Assembly (NCBI GenBank): GCA_023424215.1
Contig: JAFAEC010000217.1
Span: forward strand, 1 to 37,610
Direction of reading: 5' to 3'
Source of the DNA: Pseudomonadota bacterium
Lineage (GTDB): Bacteria; Pseudomonadota; Alphaproteobacteria; Caulobacterales; Caulobacteraceae
DNA length: 37,610 bases
In this document: positions 1 to 7,187 of the stretch, piece after piece
Layout of the letters: every line of letters begins with the position of its first letter
How positions within the stretch are numbered: the first letter of the stretch is position 1
Made by a program: the position numbers and the translations under genes
Notes under the pieces: generated by a model
Seen by the model: only the letters and a program-made list of their open reading frames with translations
The model's database searches: none
What the model was told of the DNA's origin: nothing

Positions 1-67
1 GCGCTTCGCCATCCGCGAAGGCGGCCGCACCGTCGGCGCCGGCGTGGTGTCGAAGATCACCGAGTAA
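1..67 (+). CDS. tuf: Elongation factor Tu, C-terminal end (partial)
   Basis: The first 67 bases encode the last 21 residues of EF-Tu, ending in the family's conserved tail (RFAIREGGRTVGAG then VVSKITE) and a TAA stop. EF-Tu delivers aminoacyl-tRNA to the ribosome as a GTP complex. The start and GTPase domain lie outside the window. A strong intrinsic terminator follows at once, so this is the last gene of its transcript. Its position upstream of tRNA-Trp, secE and nusG is the ancestral bacterial order, here interrupted by three unrelated genes. Confidence 0.93.
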   Translation, partial: RFAIREGGRTVGAGVVSKITE

Positions 68-94
68 GCTCGGTCTTCCGACCTGAATACAGAG

Positions 95-124
95 CGGCCC
101 CCGGAGCGATCCGGGGGCCGTTTT
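95..124 (+). terminator. Intrinsic terminator of tuf
   Basis: An 11-bp perfect GC-rich stem (95-105 with 110-120) closes a GCGA tetraloop and is followed by TTTT at 121-124. It lies 27 bases after the tuf stop. The rplA terminator in this window has the same GCGA loop. Confidence 0.92.
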
Positions 125-268
125 GCCGTGCGGCAGGGCAGTCCGCGCGACGCCGCTGCTCCGTGCACCCTGCCGGGCGACCGGGCTTTCGGAACCCGGT
201 TCGCTCTGCGGTGGTTTGAACCCGCGAGAACGCCGCGGATGGACCGCGGCGCAGACGGGCAGGGGTCC

Positions 269-1585
269 ATGTACGACACGGGATACGAGTTCATCGGCTG
301 GGAGCGGCTGATCGAGGAGTGGCTGCCGCGGCTGCTCGGGGCGGCGCTGATCCTCATCGCGGCCTGGTTCATCGGCAAGGCGGTGAAGTGGGCCCTCGCC
401 AAGGGCATCAACCGCATTCCGGGCGCGGCCAAGGCCAATCTCAGCGAAAATCCGAAACACACCATCGGCCACAGCCTCGGCGACGTGGCCTTCTGGCTGA
501 TCCTGCTGTTCGGCGTCATCGCCGCGCTGGGCGTGCTGAACCTCGGCCAGGTGGCGGCGCCGCTGAACACCCTGCTGGGCCAGATCGCGGCCTTCCTGCC
601 CAACCTGCTCGGGGCGGCGCTGATCTTCTTCATCGGCTTCGTCGTGGCCACCCTGGCCCGGCGGGTCGTGGAGGCGGCGCTGCAGGCGGCCAACGCCGAC
701 CGCTGGCTGGACCGGGCCGGCCTGTCCCGCGCCACCGGATCGACCGGCGTGAGCACGGCCCTGGGCACCCTGGTGTTCGTGCTGGTGCTGATCCCGATCA
801 CCATCGCGGCGCTGGAGCAGCTGGGCATCGAGTCGCTGACCGTGCCGGCCGTGGCGGTGCTGTCGACGGTGTTCGACGCCATCCCGCGCGTGCTGGCCGC
901 GGCTATCGTTCTGGCGCTGGGCTGGTTCATCGGCCGCTGGGTGGCGCATGTGGTCGAGCGGGTGCTGCCGGCCACCGGGTTCGACCGCAGCGTCTCGGGC
1001 TTCATGAGCCTCGCCGGCCGCGACCGCACCGCCGAGCCCGCGCCGGCCACGGCCCCCTACGCCGGCGACGTCACCCCGGCGACGGCGGCGGTTCTGGGCG
1101 GCGCCGAGGGACCGAAGCCGATGACCCCGTCGAGGGTGGTGGGCAAGCTGGTCATGGTCGCCATCGTCGCCTTCACGGCCATCGAGGCGGCGCGGTTGCT
1201 GGAGTTCGCCACCTTCGCCGCCATGGTCGAGGAAATCCTCGGACTGGCCGGGCGGGTCATTGTCGGCGGGGTGATCATCACCGCCGGCGTGCTGATCGCC
1301 GACCTGCTGGCCCGGCTGATCGACCGCGGCACCGCCGGGGCGGACGGCTTCGCCTCCAGCCTCGTGCGCTGGGCGACCATCGCCCTGGCCACGGCCATGG
1401 GCCTGCGCTTCATGGGCATCGCCGACGACATCGTGCTGCTGGCCTTCGGTCTCATCCTCGGCGCCGCCGCGGTGGCCGCGGCCCTGGCCTTCGGCCTCGG
1501 CGGACGCACGGCGGCCGGCCAGGTGGCGCAGAGCTGGGCCGACCGGCTGACGCGCCGCGGCGGCGGAACGCGCCCGCAGGTCTGA
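269..1585 (+). CDS. Membrane protein of conserved TM-helix repeats (mechanosensitive-channel-related)
   Basis: This 438-residue inner-membrane protein is built from repeated hydrophobic modules, each a glycine/alanine-rich helix ending in a basic segment. At least four are visible, beginning near LLGAALILIAAW, LLGAALIFFIGF, VLAAAIVLALGW and VIVGGVIITAGV. That pattern matches the conserved TM-helix repeat family, often annotated as small-conductance mechanosensitive channel. No MscS beta domain follows the helices, so channel activity is not established. The ATG at 269 was chosen because AGGGG at 261-265 lies just upstream; the open frame extends back to 128, but those residues are not membrane-like and overlap the terminator region. 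A hairpin follows the stop. Confidence 0.8.
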   Translation: MYDTGYEFIGWERLIEEWLPRLLGAALILIAAWFIGKAVKWALAKGINRIPGAAKANLSENPKHTIGHSLGDVAFWLILLFGVIAALGVLNLGQVAAPLNTLLGQIAAFLPNLLGAALIFFIGFVVATLARRVVEAALQAANADRWLDRAGLSRATGSTGVSTALGTLVFVLVLIPITIAALEQLGIESLTVPAVAVLSTVFDAIPRVLAAAIVLALGWFIGRWVAHVVERVLPATGFDRSVSGFMSLAGRDRTAEPAPATAPYAGDVTPATAAVLGGAEGPKPMTPSRVVGKLVMVAIVAFTAIEAARLLEFATFAAMVEEILGLAGRVIVGGVIITAGVLIADLLARLIDRGTAGADGFASSLVRWATIALATAMGLRFMGIADDIVLLAFGLILGAAAVAAALAFGLGGRTAAGQVAQSWADRLTRRGGGTRPQV

Positions 1586-1603
1586 TCCGACCGGCTCGCG
1601 GGG

Positions 1604-1632
1604 GAAGGGCGCCGCCGGCCGCGGCGCCCTTC
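1604..1632 (+). terminator. Hairpin after the TM-helix gene, possible terminator
   Basis: A perfect 12-bp stem (1604-1615 with 1621-1632) with loop CGGCC lies 18 bases after the stop at 1585. It lacks a clear T-run, so it may be a weak or Rho-assisted terminator or an mRNA-stabilising hairpin. Confidence 0.5.
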
Positions 1633-1719
1633 GCAATTCCCCGCCCGGGCGACGCCGCTTGCGCGGAACCGCACCGCCGGCGCTACGTTCGGTTCCGGCG
1701 TTAGGGAATCGGTAACCAC

Positions 1720-1848
1720 ATGCGGCGTGCGCTTCACATCGGCCTGTTCATCGGCACCCTGATCGGCATGTCGGCCTGCGCGGCCCTGCCGGACGACGGA
1801 AGCGCCCGCGGTCCCTACGGGGCGATCGAGGGTGGACGGTCGGACTGA
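1720..1848 (+). CDS. Very small predicted lipoprotein (42 aa)
   Basis: The ORF starts at ATG 1720 and ends at TGA 1848. It has a basic N-terminus (MRR), a hydrophobic stretch and a lipobox-like GMSAC with the cysteine at residue 20, leaving a mature peptide of about 23 residues rich in G, D and R. It resembles the very short entericidin-like or unclassified lipoproteins common in Proteobacteria, but I recognise no family. Methionine at the -3 lipobox position is not ideal. It stands alone between the preceding hairpin and the CNNM transporter gene. Confidence 0.5.
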   Translation: MRRALHIGLFIGTLIGMSACAALPDDGSARGPYGAIEGGRSD

Positions 1849-1940
1849 TCGCACGAAATCGTGGCGAAGGGGGGGAAACGCCCCTATCATCGGCGGGCGG
1901 ACGCCGACTGTCGCGCCGCGCCGGTCCCGCACCCTCCTAG

Positions 1941-3281
1941 ATGTTAGCCATAGCCATCGCCGTCGTCCTGCTCCTCGTGGTGCTGAACGGCCTGTTCGCC
2001 ATGACCGAGCTCGCGGTCGTGTCCTCCCGCAAGTCCCGCCTGCAGAGCCGCGCCGAACGCGGCGATCGCGGCGCCCGCGCCGCGCTCAACCTCGCCGAGG
2101 AGCCGACCCACTTCCTCTCGGCCGTGCAGGTCGGCATCACCCTGATCGGCATTCTCGCCGGCGCCTACGGCCAGGCCACCATCGCCGGCGAGCTGGACCG
2201 CATCCTCGAGGCGTCGGTCCCGACGCTGGCTCCGTGGTCCCAGATCATCGCCACCGCCATCGTGGTCGTGCTGATCACCTATGTCTCGCTCATCGTCGGC
2301 GAACTGGTGCCCAAGCGGCTGGCGCTGATCTTCCCCGAGGCCATCGCCGCCAAGATGGCCGCGCCGATCTCGACGCTGGCGATCGTGCTGAAGCCGTTCG
2401 TGCTGCTGCTGACCGCCTCGACCTCGGGCATCCTCAAGCTGATGGGGGTCAAGGATCGCGACGGCACCGATGTCACCCAGGAGGAGGTCGAGACCATCCT
2501 CGCCGAGGGCACCTCGGCCGGGCTGATCGAGCCCGAGGAGCAGGAGATGATCGAGGAGATCCTGACCCTCGGCGACCGGCCCATCCGGGTGGCCATGACG
2601 CCGCGCCACGAGGTGTTCTGGATCGCGCTGGATGACACCGAGGAGCAGCTGCGCCAGGAGATCCGCACCTGCCCCTATTCGCGCATCGTGGTGGCGCGCG
2701 AGAACGACGTCGATAACCCGTTGGGGGTGGTCCACAAGAAGGACCTGCTGGACAGCCTGCTGGACAACGGCGAGTTCAACGTGGAGCGGCTGGTGCAGAC
2801 CCCGGCCTTCATTCCGCAGTCGACCTCGGTGCTGAAGGCGCTGGAGATACTCAAGGCGTCGAAGGTGCACATGGCCTTCCTCGTCGACGAGTTCGGCGCC
2901 TTCGAAGGGGTGGTCACGGCGACCGACCTGCTGGAGATGATCGCCGGCGACTTCGACGAGGGCCACGACGAGGGCGAGGCCATGGTGCGCCAGCGCGAGG
3001 ACGGCAGCTGGCTGGTCGACGGCCAGACCGACCTTGAGGATCTGTGCGACCTGCTGGGCGAGCATTTCGGCGACCAGGAGGGCTTCCACACCGTGGCCGG
3101 CCTGGTGCTGCACCAGCTGTCGCGCGTGCCGGACGAGGGCGAGGTGCTGCAGCTGGGCCGTTTCGAGGTCGAGGTCATCGACATGGACGACCGCCGCATC
3201 GACAAGCTGCTGTTCCGGCAGGTGGTCGAGAAGTCGGACGAGGCGGCGGCGGTCCAGGCGCACCACGACGAGCAAGGCTGA
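1941..3281 (+). CDS. Hemolysin-family CNNM/CBS/CorC-HlyC transporter-like protein
   Basis: This 446-residue protein has the architecture of the bacterial CorB/YfjD/TlyC group, often called hemolysin family. An N-terminal CNNM (DUF21) membrane domain covers roughly residues 1-195, including the typical segment FAMTELAVVSSRKSRL. A CBS pair spans about 205-330, and a CorC_HlyC domain about 345-425 with the typical EGFHTVAGLVL. CNNM relatives export Mg2+ (and possibly Co2+) from the inner membrane; CBS domains sense nucleotides. 'Hemolysin' reflects an old annotation rather than expected haemolytic activity. Start ATG 1941 gives the usual N-terminus. Confidence 0.88.
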   Translation: MLAIAIAVVLLLVVLNGLFAMTELAVVSSRKSRLQSRAERGDRGARAALNLAEEPTHFLSAVQVGITLIGILAGAYGQATIAGELDRILEASVPTLAPWSQIIATAIVVVLITYVSLIVGELVPKRLALIFPEAIAAKMAAPISTLAIVLKPFVLLLTASTSGILKLMGVKDRDGTDVTQEEVETILAEGTSAGLIEPEEQEMIEEILTLGDRPIRVAMTPRHEVFWIALDDTEEQLRQEIRTCPYSRIVVARENDVDNPLGVVHKKDLLDSLLDNGEFNVERLVQTPAFIPQSTSVLKALEILKASKVHMAFLVDEFGAFEGVVTATDLLEMIAGDFDEGHDEGEAMVRQREDGSWLVDGQTDLEDLCDLLGEHFGDQEGFHTVAGLVLHQLSRVPDEGEVLQLGRFEVEVIDMDDRRIDKLLFRQVVEKSDEAAAVQAHHDEQG

Positions 3282-3310
3282 CGGCGGCGGGGCGATCGGC
3301 GACGACGCCC

Positions 3311-3339
3311 TTGAAAAGCCTGCCCGGGTCGGGCATAGG
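3311..3339 (+). promoter_or_regulatory. Candidate sigma-70-type promoter for tRNA-Trp/secE/nusG
   Basis: TTGAAA at 3311-3316 and CATAGG at 3334-3339 are separated by 17 bases. The tRNA begins about 50 bases downstream, a plausible leader length. The call rests on motif and spacing only. Confidence 0.5.
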
Positions 3340-3393
3340 CCCGCGTCTGGCGAAAACGCGCGCAGGCGGCCTCCGCAGCGCGTCGCTTTGTCC

Positions 3394-3469
3394 AGGAGTT
3401 TAGCTCAGCTGGTAGAGCACCGGTCTCCAAAACCGGGGGTCGTGGGTTCGAGTCCCTCAACTCCTGCCA
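3394..3469 (+). tRNA. tRNA-Trp (CCA anticodon)
   Basis: A complete cloverleaf is visible. The acceptor stem AGGAGTT (3394-3400) pairs with AACTCCT before discriminator G 3466 and an encoded CCA at 3467-3469. The D arm contains AGCTCAGCTGGTAGAGC. The anticodon stem CCGGT/ACCGG encloses the loop CTCCAAA, giving anticodon CCA at 3427-3429. The T arm contains GGTTCGAGTCC. tRNA-Trp directly before secE and nusG is a common bacterial arrangement, and all three may be co-transcribed. Confidence 0.98.
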
Positions 3470-3541
3470 TTTTCCCCCTGTCGCCGTCGGATGGGACTTC
3501 TTATCTGGCGGCTACAGGACTCACAGTTTGAAGAGAGCCGC

Positions 3542-3829
3542 ATGGCCAAGGCCAAGACTCCGGGCCGCCGCCCCCAGACCGCACAGCCGGCCATCGCCGG
3601 CGCCGCCGTCGCGGCCGAAGCCGCCGCGCCGAAGAAGCGGACCTCGCTTCTGCAGTTCGCCAGCCAGGTCCGCGCCGAGGGGCGCAAGATCGTGTGGCCG
3701 AGCCGCAAGGAGACGTGGATCACCTCGGTGATGGTGTTCATCATGGTGACCATCGCGGCCATCTTCTTCTTCGTGGTCGACACCGGACTGGCCTTCCTGT
3801 CGCGCTTCGTCCTCGCGCTCGGCCAGTAA
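3542..3829 (+). CDS. secE: Preprotein translocase subunit SecE
   Basis: SecE stabilises the SecYEG protein-conducting channel in the inner membrane. The 95-residue product has an alanine/proline-rich cytoplasmic N-terminus, the conserved amphipathic segment RAEGRKIVWPSRKET, and one C-terminal transmembrane helix (about residues 61-90). This is the single-helix form typical of most bacteria. The ATG at 3542 follows a GAAGAGAG ribosome-binding site; an in-frame ATG at 3491 is rejected because it adds non-conserved residues starting in the tRNA trailer. nusG begins 16 bases after the stop. Confidence 0.95.
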   Translation: MAKAKTPGRRPQTAQPAIAGAAVAAEAAAPKKRTSLLQFASQVRAEGRKIVWPSRKETWITSVMVFIMVTIAAIFFFVVDTGLAFLSRFVLALGQ

Positions 3830-3845
3830 CAGAGACTGAATTCCC

Positions 3846-4418
3846 ATGACCGACGTCGCGCCGAAGCCCGCCAATCCCCGGCACAAGTGGTACATCGTCC
3901 ACGCCTATTCGAACTTCGAGAAGAAGGTCGCCGAGCAGCTGCGCGAGCAGGCGCGGCAGCAGGGGCTGGCGGACGCCTTCTCGGAAATCCTGGTGCCGAC
4001 CGAGGAGGTCGTGGAGATCCGCCGCGGCCGCAAGGTCAACTCGGAGCGGAAGTTCTTCCCCGGCTACGTGCTGGTGAAGATGGAGATGACCGACGACGCC
4101 TATCACCTGGTCAAGAACACGCCGAAGGTGACCGGCTTCCTCGGCGCCGCCGGCGGCACCAAGCCGCTGCCTGTCTCGGAGCGTGAAGTCCAGAACATCA
4201 TCGGCGCGGTGGAAGAGGGCGTCGAGCGTCCGAAGCCGACCATCCGCTTCGACATCGGCGAGACCGTCAAGGTCATCGACGGCCCGTTCGCCAGCTTCGA
4301 CGGCCAGGTCGAGAGCGTCGACGAGGACAACGCCCGCCTGCGCGTGGCGGTGTCGATCTTCGGCCGTCCGACCCCGGTCGACCTGGAGTACAACCAGGTG
4401 GAAAAGACGGCGGCTTGA
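3846..4418 (+). CDS. nusG: Transcription termination/antitermination factor NusG
   Basis: NusG binds RNA polymerase, suppresses pausing and links it to Rho or to ribosomal protein S10. The 190-residue protein has the NGN domain at about residues 14-120 (KWYIVHAYSNFEKKVAEQL near the start, RKFFPGYVLVKMEM in the middle) and a KOW domain at about 138-185 (VKVIDGPFASFDGQVESVD). Length and motifs are normal. It follows secE by 16 bases and ends before a strong terminator. Confidence 0.97.
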   Translation: MTDVAPKPANPRHKWYIVHAYSNFEKKVAEQLREQARQQGLADAFSEILVPTEEVVEIRRGRKVNSERKFFPGYVLVKMEMTDDAYHLVKNTPKVTGFLGAAGGTKPLPVSEREVQNIIGAVEEGVERPKPTIRFDIGETVKVIDGPFASFDGQVESVDEDNARLRVAVSIFGRPTPVDLEYNQVEKTAA

Positions 4419-4510
4419 GCGGGTGGACAAGGGGGACACCCGACCGGAGATTTCCGCGACATCGCGGGCGGGACAGTCGGGACATCGGCGATAATCGATA
4501 AACCAGTCGA

Positions 4511-4542
4511 CGGCGGCCCTTTCCGGGCCGCCGTTTGCTTTT
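4511..4542 (+). terminator. Intrinsic terminator of the secE-nusG transcript
   Basis: A perfect 9-bp stem CGGCGGCCC/GGGCCGCCG (4511-4519 with 4525-4533) with loop TTTCC is followed by TTTGCTTTT at 4534-4542. It separates nusG from rplK, so rplK-rplA probably has its own promoter in the 4543-4605 stretch. A weak pair TTGCTT (4535-4540) and GATACA (4556-4561), spaced by 15, is the only candidate seen. Confidence 0.88.
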
Positions 4543-4605
4543 GCGGGGGGGCTCTGATACAGGCCCGCCTTCGCTCGACCGGCCCCGGCCCGTCGTGCGG
4601 CAAAT

Positions 4606-4661
4606 CCGTGGGAGGCAGCCATGCCGCACCACGGCTCACCGGCCCCGGGTCCGTCCCGGGG
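4606..4661 (+). promoter_or_regulatory. rplK mRNA leader: probable ribosomal protein L1 autoregulatory site
   Basis: CCGTGG (4606-4611) pairs with CCACGG (4629-4634). GGCA (4614-4617) pairs with TGCC (4622-4625), leaving an asymmetric internal loop that contains the GTGGGAGG signature of L1-binding RNA. A second hairpin, CCCCGGG/CCCGGGG (4643-4649 with 4655-4661), ends 9 bases before the AGGAGAG ribosome-binding site at 4671-4677. L1 represses its own rplK-rplA mRNA in other bacteria by binding such an element, a mimic of its 23S rRNA site. The role here is inferred from sequence and position. Confidence 0.68.
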
Positions 4662-4681
4662 CTATTCGTCAGGAGAGACCA

Positions 4682-5113
4682 ATGGCCAAGAAGATTCTCG
4701 GCTACATCAAGCTGCAGGTGCCCGCCGGCTCCGCGACCCCGTCGCCGCCGATCGGCCCGGCGCTGGGCCAGCGCGGCGTCAACATCATGGGCTTCTGCAA
4801 GGAGTTCAACGCCCGCACCGAAAAGGAAGCCAAGGGCACCCCGCTTCCGACCGTGATCACCGTCTACCAGGACAAGTCGTTCACCTTCGTCACCAAGACG
4901 CCGCCCGCGACCTTCTACCTGAAGCAGGCCGCCGGCCTGAAGTCGGGCGCGGCCAAGACCGGTCGCGAGACCGCCGGCAAGATCACCCGCGCCCAGCTGC
5001 GCGAGATCGCCGAGAAGAAGATGAAGGACCTCAACGCCAACGATCTCGACGCCGCGACGAAGATCATCGAAGGCTCGGCCCGCGCGATGGGCCTGAACGT
5101 GGTGGAGGGCTAA
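4682..5113 (+). CDS. rplK: 50S ribosomal protein L11
   Basis: L11 forms the GTPase-associated centre of the large subunit with L10 and 23S rRNA, and is needed for the RelA response. The 143-residue product has the classic N-terminal domain (LQVPAGSATPSPPIGPALGQ, then GVNIMGFCKEFN) and a C-terminal rRNA-binding domain ending GTAR-like as SARAMGLNVVEG. Start ATG 4682 follows AGGAGAG; upstream in-frame codons belong to the structured leader. rplA begins 4 bases after the stop. Confidence 0.97.
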   Translation: MAKKILGYIKLQVPAGSATPSPPIGPALGQRGVNIMGFCKEFNARTEKEAKGTPLPTVITVYQDKSFTFVTKTPPATFYLKQAAGLKSGAAKTGRETAGKITRAQLREIAEKKMKDLNANDLDAATKIIEGSARAMGLNVVEG

Positions 5114-5117
5114 GCTC

Positions 5118-5807
5118 ATGGCCAAGCAACCCAAGCGCATCCAGGCCTGGACCGGCGACCGCGAGGCGCTGATGCCGTTCGCCGACGCCATCAAGGCGGT
5201 CAAGGAAAACGCCAAGGCCAAGTTCGACGAGTCGATCGAGATCGCCGTCAACCTGGGCGTCGACCCGCGTCACGCCGACCAGCAGGTCCGCGGCGTGGTC
5301 AACCTGCCGTCGGGCACGGGCCGCGACGTCCGCGTCGCCGTCTTCGCCAAGGACGCCAAGGCTGATGAAGCCCGCGCGGCCGGGGCCGAGCACGTCGGCG
5401 CCGAAGACCTGTACGAGAAGATCAACGGCGGCTTCATGGAGTTCGACCGGGTGATCGCCTCGCCGGACATGATGGCCCTCGTCGGCCGTCTGGGTAAGGT
5501 GCTGGGCCCGCGCGGCCTGATGCCGAACCCGAAGGTCGGCACCGTGACCCCGAACGTCGCCCAGGCCGTCAAGGACGCCAAGGGCGGCGCGGTCGAGTTC
5601 CGCGTCGAGAAGGCGGGCATCGTCCACGCCGGCATCGGCAAGGCCTCGTTCGACCAGGCCGCCCTGGAAGCCAACGTCAAGGCGATCGTCGACGCCCTCG
5701 TCCGCGCCAAGCCGTCGGGCGCCAAGGGCACCTATGTGAAGCGCATCAGCCTGTCCTCGACGATGGGCCCGGGCTTCAAGGTCGACCCGGCCTCGCTGGG
5801 CGCCTGA
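5118..5807 (+). CDS. rplA: 50S ribosomal protein L1
   Basis: L1 forms the mobile stalk that helps release deacylated tRNA from the E site, and it is the usual translational repressor of this operon. The 229-residue protein is full length. Recognisable segments include VNLPSGTGRDVRVAVFAK, the helix GRLGKVLGPRGLMPNPKVGT, and the C-terminal GTYVKRISLSSTMGPG. It is co-transcribed with rplK and followed by a strong terminator. rplJ, rplL and rpoB, which follow in many bacteria, are not present. Confidence 0.97.
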   Translation: MAKQPKRIQAWTGDREALMPFADAIKAVKENAKAKFDESIEIAVNLGVDPRHADQQVRGVVNLPSGTGRDVRVAVFAKDAKADEARAAGAEHVGAEDLYEKINGGFMEFDRVIASPDMMALVGRLGKVLGPRGLMPNPKVGTVTPNVAQAVKDAKGGAVEFRVEKAGIVHAGIGKASFDQAALEANVKAIVDALVRAKPSGAKGTYVKRISLSSTMGPGFKVDPASLGA

Positions 5808-5832
5808 TCCCCTGAAGGATCGAAACGACACG

Positions 5833-5865
5833 ACGGCGGCGGAGAGCGATCTCCGCCGCCGTTTT
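5833..5865 (+). terminator. Intrinsic terminator of rplK-rplA
   Basis: A 13-bp perfect stem (5833-5845 with 5850-5862) closes a GCGA tetraloop and runs into TTTT at 5862-5865, 25 bases after the rplA stop. Confidence 0.93.
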
Positions 5866-5922
5866 CGTTTGCGGTCGGCCCGGGCTCGCGTGATGATTGC
5901 GCCGGACACCCGGGGGGGACAC

Positions 5923-6429
5923 ATGCGCGTATTCGTCATCATCGCAGCGGTCTGGCTGGCGTTTGCGGCTCCCGCGGCGGCGCAGTCCGCGGCGACGCCC
6001 GACCCGGGCGACCGCCACCTCGAACTCGCCGGCGAGTATCTGGAGCTCACCCAGGGCGGAGAGCTGTTCAAGCAGGTGCGAGGCCAGCTGGAGGAGGAGT
6101 TCGGCGGCAGCGAAATGCCTGAAGACCAGCGCGTCTGGATGACGAACGAGCTGACGGCGATGTTCGAGGAGGTGATGACCGCCACCATCCGGGAACTCCG
6201 CGACGACGTGGCGGAAACCTTCACCGTCGCGGAGCTGGAGGGCGCCATCGCCTTCTACGCCTCGCCGCTGGGCCGGTCGGTGGTGCGGAAGCAGCTGAAT
6301 CTGAACTTCGAGATGCAGCGGGTGATGGCTCCGATGATGATGACGCGCATCGCCAGCCTGACGGAGAAGTTCTGCCAGCGCTTCGACTGCGACGCCCTGG
6401 CGCAATCCGCGGCCAAGGATCTCCGATAG
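5923..6429 (+). CDS. Secreted DUF2059-domain protein
   Basis: The 168-residue protein begins with a signal peptide (MRVFVIIAAVWLAFAAPAAAQ, cleavage expected after about residue 21). It carries the C-terminal DUF2059 signature FTVAELEGAIAFYASPLGRS. DUF2059 proteins are small helical periplasmic proteins without an established function. I chose ATG 5923 because it starts the signal peptide and follows a run of G at 5911-5918; an in-frame start at 5869 would overlap the rplA terminator. It stands alone, 101 bases before the phosphate-uptake operon. Confidence 0.82.
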   Translation: MRVFVIIAAVWLAFAAPAAAQSAATPDPGDRHLELAGEYLELTQGGELFKQVRGQLEEEFGGSEMPEDQRVWMTNELTAMFEEVMTATIRELRDDVAETFTVAELEGAIAFYASPLGRSVVRKQLNLNFEMQRVMAPMMMTRIASLTEKFCQRFDCDALAQSAAKDLR

Positions 6430-6530
6430 CCGTCGTGACAGAACCGTCCGGGCGCTGACGGGTTGACGCATTCGGCGCGGTGCGGGACTGACGCACGGTC
6501 GCCGACCGCGATTCCCGGGAGATTCGCCGA

Positions 6531-7175
6531 ATGCTGGGCTGGTTCCAGGCGCTGCTGCCGAAAGAAGACAACTTCTTCCGCCTGTTCGACGCCCACGCGG
6601 CGACCCTGATCAAGGGCGCCGAGGCGTTGCGTCAGGTGCTGGAGGGCGGCGACGAGGTTCCCCGCTGGTGCCAGAGGATCGTCGATCACGAGCACGAGGC
6701 CGACGCGGTGGCCCGCGAGGTGCTGTTCGCGGTGCGGCGCAGCTTCATCACGCCGTTCGACCGCTCGGACATCCGCGGCCTGACCAATTCGCTCGATGAC
6801 GCCATCGACCAGATGCAGAAGACCGCCAAGGTCATCACCCTGTACGAAATGCGCCAGTTCGCGCCGCACATGCGCCAGCTCGGCGACATCGCGGTGGAGA
6901 CGGCGGTGCTGACCGTCGAGGCGGTGTCGCTGCTGCCGGCGATGCGCAAGAACCATGGCCGGCTGAACGAGCTGACCGAGAAGATCGCGCGGCTGGAGAG
7001 CGATTCCGACGCCCTCTACGACCACGGCATGAAGGCCCTGTTCGAGGCGCACCGGCACGGCGACGCCATGGCCTTCCTGACCGGCGCCCAGGTCTACGAC
7101 CACCTCGAGAAGGTGGTCGACCGCTTCGAGGACGTGGCCAACCGGATCAACGGCGTGCTCGTCGAGCACCTGTAA
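6531..7175 (+). CDS. DUF47 PhoU-like accessory protein of a Pit phosphate transporter
   Basis: The 214-residue, almost entirely helical protein matches the DUF47 (TIGR00153-like) family, distant relatives of PhoU. It starts MLGWFQALLPKEDNFFRLFDAHA and contains metal-binding-type acidic/histidine segments (CQRIVDHEHEAD and SLDDAIDQMQKTAK). These proteins are nearly always encoded next to low-affinity phosphate transporters and are thought to modulate them. The pit gene begins 12 bases downstream, with its AAGGGA ribosome-binding site overlapping this gene's TAA stop. No convincing Pho box was seen upstream. Confidence 0.9.
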   Translation: MLGWFQALLPKEDNFFRLFDAHAATLIKGAEALRQVLEGGDEVPRWCQRIVDHEHEADAVAREVLFAVRRSFITPFDRSDIRGLTNSLDDAIDQMQKTAKVITLYEMRQFAPHMRQLGDIAVETAVLTVEAVSLLPAMRKNHGRLNELTEKIARLESDSDALYDHGMKALFEAHRHGDAMAFLTGAQVYDHLEKVVDRFEDVANRINGVLVEHL

Positions 7176-7187
7176 GGGAGCCGCCCC

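Noticed and set aside
6434..6493. TGACG repeats upstream of the DUF47 gene as a possible Pho box
   Set aside because: The copies at 6456 and 6464 are 8 bases apart, not the 11-base period of Pho boxes, and the match to CTGTCAT is weak.
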